Shown: positions 6,780 to 10,219 of the stretch, piece by piece
How the letters are laid out: the number at the start of each line of letters is the position of its first letter
Numbering within the stretch: the first letter of the stretch is position 1
Source of the DNA: Microcaldota archaeon
Lineage (GTDB): Archaea > Micrarchaeota > Micrarchaeia > Micrarchaeales > Micrarchaeaceae
DNA length: 10,219 bases
Reading direction: 5' to 3'
Assembly (NCBI GenBank): GCA_021827955.1
Contig: JAKATY010000013.1
Location: 520-10,738, forward strand
Position numbers and translations under genes: made by a program
Notes under the pieces: model-generated
Databases searched by the model: none
What the model was told of the DNA's origin: nothing
The model's input: only the letters and a program-made list of their open reading frames with translations

Positions 6780-7753
6780 TCAGTGGATTTGCCTTGCAGC
6801 TTATCAAGTATCCTCTTTAGCTTCCTGAAATCCTCTTCTATTACAGGCACATTCTTTTTTATCCTTACCGCGGCGGCCGGGTGCATCGTTACAAAGTAAA
6901 GTATGCTTTCGCGCCTTATCTCCTCGCCATGATGTAGCATTACGTTGCCTCTTCCTATGAGCTCGTTTGCGGCAACGTTGCCCAGCAGGACTATTACCTT
7001 TGGCTTTATGACTTCGATTTGCCTTTTCAGGAAATTTCTGCATAAGCTTATCTCGCGCTTGCTAGGGATCCTGTTCTTCGGCGGGAAGAATTGCACCACG
7101 CTTGTTATGTATGCCCTGTTTCTTTCGATGCCCGCAATGTTCAGCAAGTGTTCAAGAAGCTTTCCGCTTCTTCCGATAAATGGTCTGCCATTTTTATCTT
7201 CCGTGTCCCCAGGAGCCTGGCCTACTATCATTACCTCAGCGTTTACCGGGCCCTCACCTTTTACCAATTTTGTGCTGAGGTCCCAATCTGCATGCGCTTT
7301 AGGGAGTTCTGCATACTCATTATTTATCCTTTCAAGCTCTTCCTTCCTTGTTATGTAATCGAACGCGTTTTTTAGAAGCTCTCTTGTGTCCTTGAATTTC
7401 TCTAGGCGCATGGCATCGTTATATCCGAGCCATTCATAGCCTATATGCTCCTTTGAAATCTCCACTCTCGCGTTTTTAGGCACTTCCGCCATGAAAAATG
7501 TTACTTTCTTCTTTATCCTATCTCTTCCAAAGTAGAACCAGTAAGAAATCTCATATCTGTAAAAAGGATCTACCTTCACATCAAGCCCGCTTTCCTCTTT
7601 GGCTTCCCTTACTGCTGCCTTTTCTGTAGTCTCTCCTTCTTCTATATGCCCTTTTGGAAGATCAAGGAAGCCTTCCTCTCTTTTGAGAAATAGGAATTTG
7701 TATCCGTTGTCGCGCTTGTATATCAATACCCCTCCGTCAAATTCAAACCTCAT
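6776..7753 (-). CDS. NUDIX hydrolase - family 4-like uracil-DNA glycosylase fusion
   Basis: 325 residues, two enzymes in one chain. Residues ~1-130 are a NUDIX domain with a complete box at 35-57 (GHIEEGE, then REAKEESGL; GX5EX7REUXEEXGU), of the PKGHIEEGE type seen in Ap4A or nucleotide hydrolases. Residues ~145-320 are a UDG family 4-like domain: GQAPGDTEDKNGRPFIGRSG (178-197), YITSVVQFFPPKNRIPS (215-231), KPKVIVLLGNVAA, and the MHPAA catalytic motif (H291). Family 4 enzymes normally hold a 4Fe-4S cluster with four cysteines. Only one cysteine exists in the whole protein (C238, in SLCRNFL): the N-terminal CxxC is absent and VVKC is VVQF. The start 7753 is set by AAGGAG (7765-7760) 6 nt upstream; the ATG at 7759 abuts that site. 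It is second in an operon, 21 nt after the archaeosortase stop. Likely roles are nucleotide-pool cleaning and uracil repair; activity of the UDG half is uncertain. Confidence 0.9.
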   Translation of the reverse strand: MRFEFDGGVLIYKRDNGYKFLFLKREEGFLDLPKGHIEEGETTEKAAVREAKEESGLDVKVDPFYRYEISYWFYFGRDRIKKKVTFFMAEVPKNARVEISKEHIGYEWLGYNDAMRLEKFKDTRELLKNAFDYITRKEELERINNEYAELPKAHADWDLSTKLVKGEGPVNAEVMIVGQAPGDTEDKNGRPFIGRSGKLLEHLLNIAGIERNRAYITSVVQFFPPKNRIPSKREISLCRNFLKRQIEVIKPKVIVLLGNVAANELIGRGNVMLHHGEEIRRESILYFVTMHPAAAVRIKKNVPVIEEDFRKLKRILDKLQGKSTD

Positions 7754-7774
7754 TTGCATCTCCTTAAAACGTCC

Positions 7775-9328
7775 TTATGAATTTTGCGCAACGGCAATGC
7801 TTATGCACATCATCTTGCCTTGGATAGGGCTTCTGAAATTAACGAGGTTATATGCCTCAGATTCTATCCTATTGATGAGTCCTGTATCAGGAATGCATCC
7901 TGCAGCGGGATTTATGGTGCTGTTGTTCAGCTTGTAAAAAGTTTCATAGCCGACTACGCTCCAGTTGCCATTGGATTGCTGGTATGGCAATAGGAAATAG
8001 TTTATGTAAAAAAGATAGCCGCTGGAGTTTATCATGGCACTATTCAGTGTTATGCCGTTGTTGAGCACTATAGAGCTGCGGCTTTTAACGCTTGTATAAT
8101 TTGCGAGCATTCCGTATTGCACCGCCCTGCCCTCCAGCTTTGCTATGACATATATGGGCATTGTCCTGTTGAAAGTCTGGTTGCTCAATGCAATTATTGC
8201 AGAATAGTTGTTCGCTTCTAGTACGCTTATATTCATGTGCGTTACCTCAAGAGGAACAACTATCGATCTGTAGAGGGCCAGCATGCTGCTCTGCTGCGTA
8301 GTGTTTATGGAAAGAAGTGGTATGTAGCTTGCATTCTGGTAAGGCACTGTGATCAAAAAGCCTACAATGCCTATCGCAAGCGCGAGGTATATGTTTTTCG
8401 ATATTACTTGCTTAGAAAGGTTTGCTGCTCCGCGCTTGCTCTCTTTTTTGGGTTCATTTTCAAGTTTCCATATATTCAATTTGAACCTCCCTGCTATAAC
8501 CAGCATTACTATTATTGCTGCATAAAACAATATTTGCCCTGCGAAAACGTGGAACGTCGCCACGGCGCTGTTTATGCCATAATAGACCCATATGCTTGCT
8601 ATGCTGAATACTCTTGCGACATTGAGCACGAAGAAAAGCGCTATTCCTGCAACTACCCAGTAGAATTTGCGGGTTTTTGAGCCTGTATAGAAATAGGCTA
8701 TTGGTATGAGAAACATTGCAAGCGCTATGAAAGCGCCAAGATCCGCACATGTAGATGCTATTGATATGCTGTATGAAGATGGTGCTATTATTGCAAGGCC
8801 TACCTTTGATACCGGCTCTCCGACAAGCTTCATTATGGAGTATGTCAGGCTTGCCACCGCATCTACAAATCTTGTATTCTGCTCTATCAGAGGAAGCAAC
8901 ACGACAGGAGAGGCGAATATGGAATAGACAATCTGTTTTTTGAGTTTTTTGGCGCCATCTGTACCAAAAATCGCGAGGATAATCCCAAGCAGAAGCAGGG
9001 GCAGCAGGAGTGCGTCTATCCTGTAGGTATAGAACACAAACGACATCAGCAATCTGAGGTAGGAGACCACAAGGAAATATGCAGCTATAGCAATAATGCC
9101 TAGCAGGAAGTCCCTCTTCATTGAAGTTAATTTCAAATCTTCTTTTATACCGAAAGCAAGCATCACAAACAGCATCAGCAAGACTACTATCATGTAAGTG
9201 GTGGGGTCATAGTCCTGGATAGTCAGGCTCGTCCTGTATATCACGTTAAAGCTGCCTATAAAAAAGGATACCAGCAGGAGAACAATACCTATCGTCTTGC
9301 CTTTCATTCCACACACTCGCACAAACAA
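7775..9328 (-). CDS. archaeosortase/exosortase-family transpeptidase with extracytoplasmic C-terminal domain
   Basis: A polytopic membrane protein of the exosortase/archaeosortase superfamily, which cleaves C-terminal sorting tripartite signals on secreted proteins and probably attaches them to membrane lipid or glycan. About eight transmembrane helices lie between ~11 and ~280. The three family hallmarks occur in order: catalytic Cys in STCADLGAF (C194), Arg in VLNVARVF (R239), His in TFHVFAGQ (H260). A ninth helix (~312-330) leads to a ~185-residue C-terminal domain with about ten N-X-S/T sequons, hence outside the cell; it may correspond to the EpsI-like partner fused to some exosortases, but I cannot confirm this. 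TTG 9328 is preferred because GAGG (9339-9336) lies 7 nt upstream; ATG 9307 gives 510 residues and is the alternative. No substrate with a sorting signal is visible nearby. First gene of an operon with the NUDIX-UDG. Confidence 0.85.
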   Translation of the reverse strand: MFVRVCGMKGKTIGIVLLLVSFFIGSFNVIYRTSLTIQDYDPTTYMIVVLLMLFVMLAFGIKEDLKLTSMKRDFLLGIIAIAAYFLVVSYLRLLMSFVFYTYRIDALLLPLLLLGIILAIFGTDGAKKLKKQIVYSIFASPVVLLPLIEQNTRFVDAVASLTYSIMKLVGEPVSKVGLAIIAPSSYSISIASTCADLGAFIALAMFLIPIAYFYTGSKTRKFYWVVAGIALFFVLNVARVFSIASIWVYYGINSAVATFHVFAGQILFYAAIIVMLVIAGRFKLNIWKLENEPKKESKRGAANLSKQVISKNIYLALAIGIVGFLITVPYQNASYIPLLSINTTQQSSMLALYRSIVVPLEVTHMNISVLEANNYSAIIALSNQTFNRTMPIYVIAKLEGRAVQYGMLANYTSVKSRSSIVLNNGITLNSAMINSSGYLFYINYFLLPYQQSNGNWSVVGYETFYKLNNSTINPAAGCIPDTGLINRIESEAYNLVNFRSPIQGKMMCISIAVAQNS

Positions 9329-9376
9329 ATTGTGTCCTCAACCGATATGGACAATCATCACATCTCAGTAGTTACT

Positions 9377-9390
9377 CTTTTTATCATCGG
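9377..9390 (-). promoter_or_regulatory. possible promoter of the archaeosortase operon
   Basis: On the minus strand CCGATGATAAAAAG offers a TATA-like ATAAAAAG whose expected start (~9356) leaves a leader of about 28 nt containing the GAGG ribosome site. The match is moderate and other AT-rich stretches exist in this divergent spacer. Confidence 0.35.
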
Positions 9391-9398
9391 ACATATCT

Positions 9399-9420
9399 CT
9401 TTTTAAGATAACCTTATTAA
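9399..9420 (+). promoter_or_regulatory. promoter region of archease
   Basis: Two overlapping TATA-like candidates, CTTTTTAAGATA (9399-9410) and CCTTATTAA (9412-9420), would give starts at about 9430 or 9441. Both leave a short leader containing GAGGGTG. I cannot choose between them. Confidence 0.45.
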
Positions 9421-9468
9421 CTCTTCTTTTGTTGATATAAGAAAGGCCAATAATTGAGGGTGCATCCT

Positions 9469-9903
9469 TTGCTGAAATTCAGGTATTTGAATCACACTGC
9501 AGATGTGGAGTTTATCGCTTACGGAAGCAGCTTGGCAATTGCAGTGTCCAACGCGCTTAACGCTCTTTTTGACACTACTGCGTACGTAAAAAAACTTTCA
9601 CGCTTAGAAGGCAGGATAGTACGCGCAAGGATATCAATCAGAGCTGAAAATCCAGAAGATCTGCTATGGCAATCTCTTCAGCACGCTCTTTCAATAGGCG
9701 ATGCGCGTGGGGTGTTTTTCTATAACGTGCTTTCTCCTACCGTAAAGGAAGCAGGAGGAAAATACCTATTTAAGGCGGTGCTTTTGGGCAAGAAGGCTAG
9801 CCCTGAGCTATCAAAGCTTGATGTGAAAGGGATCTCAAGGTATAATCTTTCCATAAGGAAATCCGGTAAAAGGCTTGTCGCAGATGTGGTAGTTGACGTA
9901 TGA
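9469..9903 (+). CDS. archease (RtcB RNA-ligase activating protein)
   Basis: Archease stimulates guanylylation and turnover of the RtcB RNA ligase, which joins tRNA exons after intron removal. The family opening YLNHTADVEFIAYG (metal-binding D12 in HTAD), LFD at 33-35, EDLLWQSLQHALSIGDARGVFF, VKGISRYNL and the terminal aspartate (D143, VVVDV) align along the whole length; 144 residues is typical (~140). I chose TTG 9469 because GAGGGTG (9456-9462), a strong match to the anti-Shine-Dalgarno, lies 6 nt upstream; TTG 9454 would place that site inside the gene. One usual motif, commonly VKA-x-TYH, reads VKGISRYN, so the histidine is replaced by N126. It is divergent from the archaeosortase and convergent with tRNA-Cys. 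rtcB is not in the window. Confidence 0.93.
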   Translation: MLKFRYLNHTADVEFIAYGSSLAIAVSNALNALFDTTAYVKKLSRLEGRIVRARISIRAENPEDLLWQSLQHALSIGDARGVFFYNVLSPTVKEAGGKYLFKAVLLGKKASPELSKLDVKGISRYNLSIRKSGKRLVADVVVDV

Positions 9904-9956
9904 TTCAAGCAGCAAAAATCCTGGGACTTGCAGGTTGAATGTCAAAGCGTAAGAAA

Positions 9957-10042
9957 AGCCAGGAAGGGGATTTTCGCGAAAAAGTGTCGAACCCCTCTGT
10001 GCCGCTCTGCAGGCGGCCGCATAGCTGATCTGCCATCCTGGC
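9957..10042 (-). tRNA. tRNA-Cys (anticodon GCA) with an apparent 15-nt T-loop intron
   Basis: Read on the minus strand from 10042: acceptor GCCAGGA pairs perfectly with TCCTGGC (7 bp); T8, G9; D-stem GCA/TGC; anticodon stem GCCGC/GCGGC (5 bp, perfect) with loop CTGCAGA, i.e. T33, anticodon GCA, G37; 4-nt variable loop ACAG; T-stem AGGGG/CCCCT (5 bp, perfect). The discriminator is T73, the hallmark of tRNA-Cys. CCA is not encoded; TTT follows. The T-loop begins TTCGA but is 22 nt long; removing 15 nt leaves a normal 7-nt loop, TTCGAAT. The D-loop is atypical (AG where GG is usual). Mature length 71 nt. A TATA-like ATAAATAG lies about 26-33 bp upstream. Without splicing it could only be a degenerate copy, but all stems are intact. 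Confidence 0.87.
9972..9986 (-). other. inferred tRNA intron in the T-loop
   Basis: Minus strand CACTTTTTCGCGAAA lies between A58 and A59. Equivalent boundaries one or more nt to either side also give a 7-nt loop (for example TTCAAAT or TTCGACT), so the exact splice sites are not fixed. It contains most of the self-complementary TTTTCGCGAAAA. I could not draw a strict bulge-helix-bulge by eye; a relaxed motif would be needed. Introns at non-canonical positions, including the T-arm, are established in Thermoproteales and reported in ARMAN-type archaea. Confidence 0.65.
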
Positions 10043-10066
10043 TTTCATAGTGATTTTATTCGCATA

Positions 10067-10080
10067 GCTATTTATTTCTT
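10067..10080 (-). promoter_or_regulatory. promoter of tRNA-Cys
   Basis: The minus strand reads AAGAAATAAATAGC: an A-rich BRE-like start and TATA-like ATAAATAG, located so that transcription would begin close to the first base of the tRNA at 10042. Confidence 0.55.
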
Positions 10081-10086
10081 ATATGT
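10078..10086 (+). promoter_or_regulatory. possible promoter of the AMMECR1-family gene
   Basis: CTTATATGT is TATA-like and would start transcription near 10107, giving a ~26-nt leader with a weak AAGGGT site 7 nt before the ATG. An alternative element, AATTTTTATG (10109-10118), would leave an almost leaderless mRNA. Confidence 0.35.
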
Positions 10087-10133
10087 AATTACTTTTCGTA
10101 GCCATTCAAATTTTTATGCGAAAGGGTAAGCTC

Positions 10134-10219
10134 ATGAAAGTTGTCTCTCTTGAAGAAGGCAAGTCCCTAGTAAAGGCAGCAAGGAGTGCGGTAGAACTCT
10201 ATATCAGAAGCCCGCACTT
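10134..10219 (+). CDS. AMMECR1-family protein (3' partial, N-terminus only)
   Basis: Only 28 codons are inside the window: MKVVSLEEGKSLVKAARSAV, then ELYIRSPH. The pattern of an N-terminal L-x3-G-x2-LV-x2-AR-x-A-[IV]-x2-Y helix matches the start of AMMECR1-domain proteins, widespread in archaea and of unsettled biochemical function; the fragment is too short for certainty. AAAGGGT lies 7 nt upstream of the ATG. Divergent from tRNA-Cys, with which it shares the AT-rich spacer 10043-10133. Confidence 0.6.
   Translation, partial: MKVVSLEEGKSLVKAARSAVELYIRSPH

Noticed and set aside
8237..8680. Plus-strand 147-codon frame opposite the archaeosortase gene
   Set aside because: Composition (many Y, C, R) is typical of the complement of a membrane-protein gene; no start signal.
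9344..9398. Repeated GGACA and partial inverted matches (GATATGG / CATATC) in the archease-archaeosortase spacer
   Set aside because: The arms match too poorly and the spacing is irregular; no convincing operator.

Overview
The window comes from an archaeon. The evidence is a topoisomerase VI B subunit, an archaeal Dim2-type KH protein, archease, an archaeosortase-type membrane peptidase, BRE/TATA-like promoters, GAGG/GGTG Shine-Dalgarno sites and a tRNA without encoded CCA that appears to carry an intron at a non-canonical position. Class II lysyl-tRNA synthetase, heavy use of AGG and ATA codons and the tRNA intron fit a small-genome DPANN lineage such as Micrarchaeota (ARMAN-like), but that placement is inference and not shown by any single gene.

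Layout, left to right. (1) Positions 1-2013, plus: the 3' part of a large single-pass membrane protein with a sequon-rich outer region and a folded inner region. (2) Positions 2092-4282, minus: a KH-domain RNA-binding protein followed by top6B, probably cotranscribed. (3) Positions 4283-4673: a divergent control region with a TATA element, a possible 39-codon leaderless gene and a strong BRE/TATA followed by a near-perfect inverted repeat. (4) Positions 4674-5216, plus: a coiled-coil winged-helix protein ending in a UUCG-tetraloop terminator. (5) Positions 5331-6779, plus: class II LysRS, whose stop overlaps the stop of the convergent next gene. (6) Positions 6776-9328, minus: an operon of an archaeosortase-like protease and a NUDIX-uracil-DNA-glycosylase fusion. 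(7) Positions 9469-9903, plus: archease. (8) Positions 9957-10042, minus: tRNA-Cys(GCA) with U73 and an apparent 15-nt intron in the T-loop. (9) Position 10134 to the end: start of an AMMECR1-family gene.

Most genes are information-processing housekeeping genes: DNA topology, small-subunit rRNA maturation, tRNA charging, RNA ligation, and nucleotide-pool and uracil repair. Two proteins belong to the cell envelope. The most interesting points are the interrupted tRNA-Cys gene, the NUDIX-UDG fusion whose UDG domain has lost three of the four usual iron-sulfur cysteines, the archaeosortase with a glycosylated-looking C-terminal domain and no visible substrate, and the compact divergent control region at 4400-4680. 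I see no transposon, CRISPR array or clear defence system.
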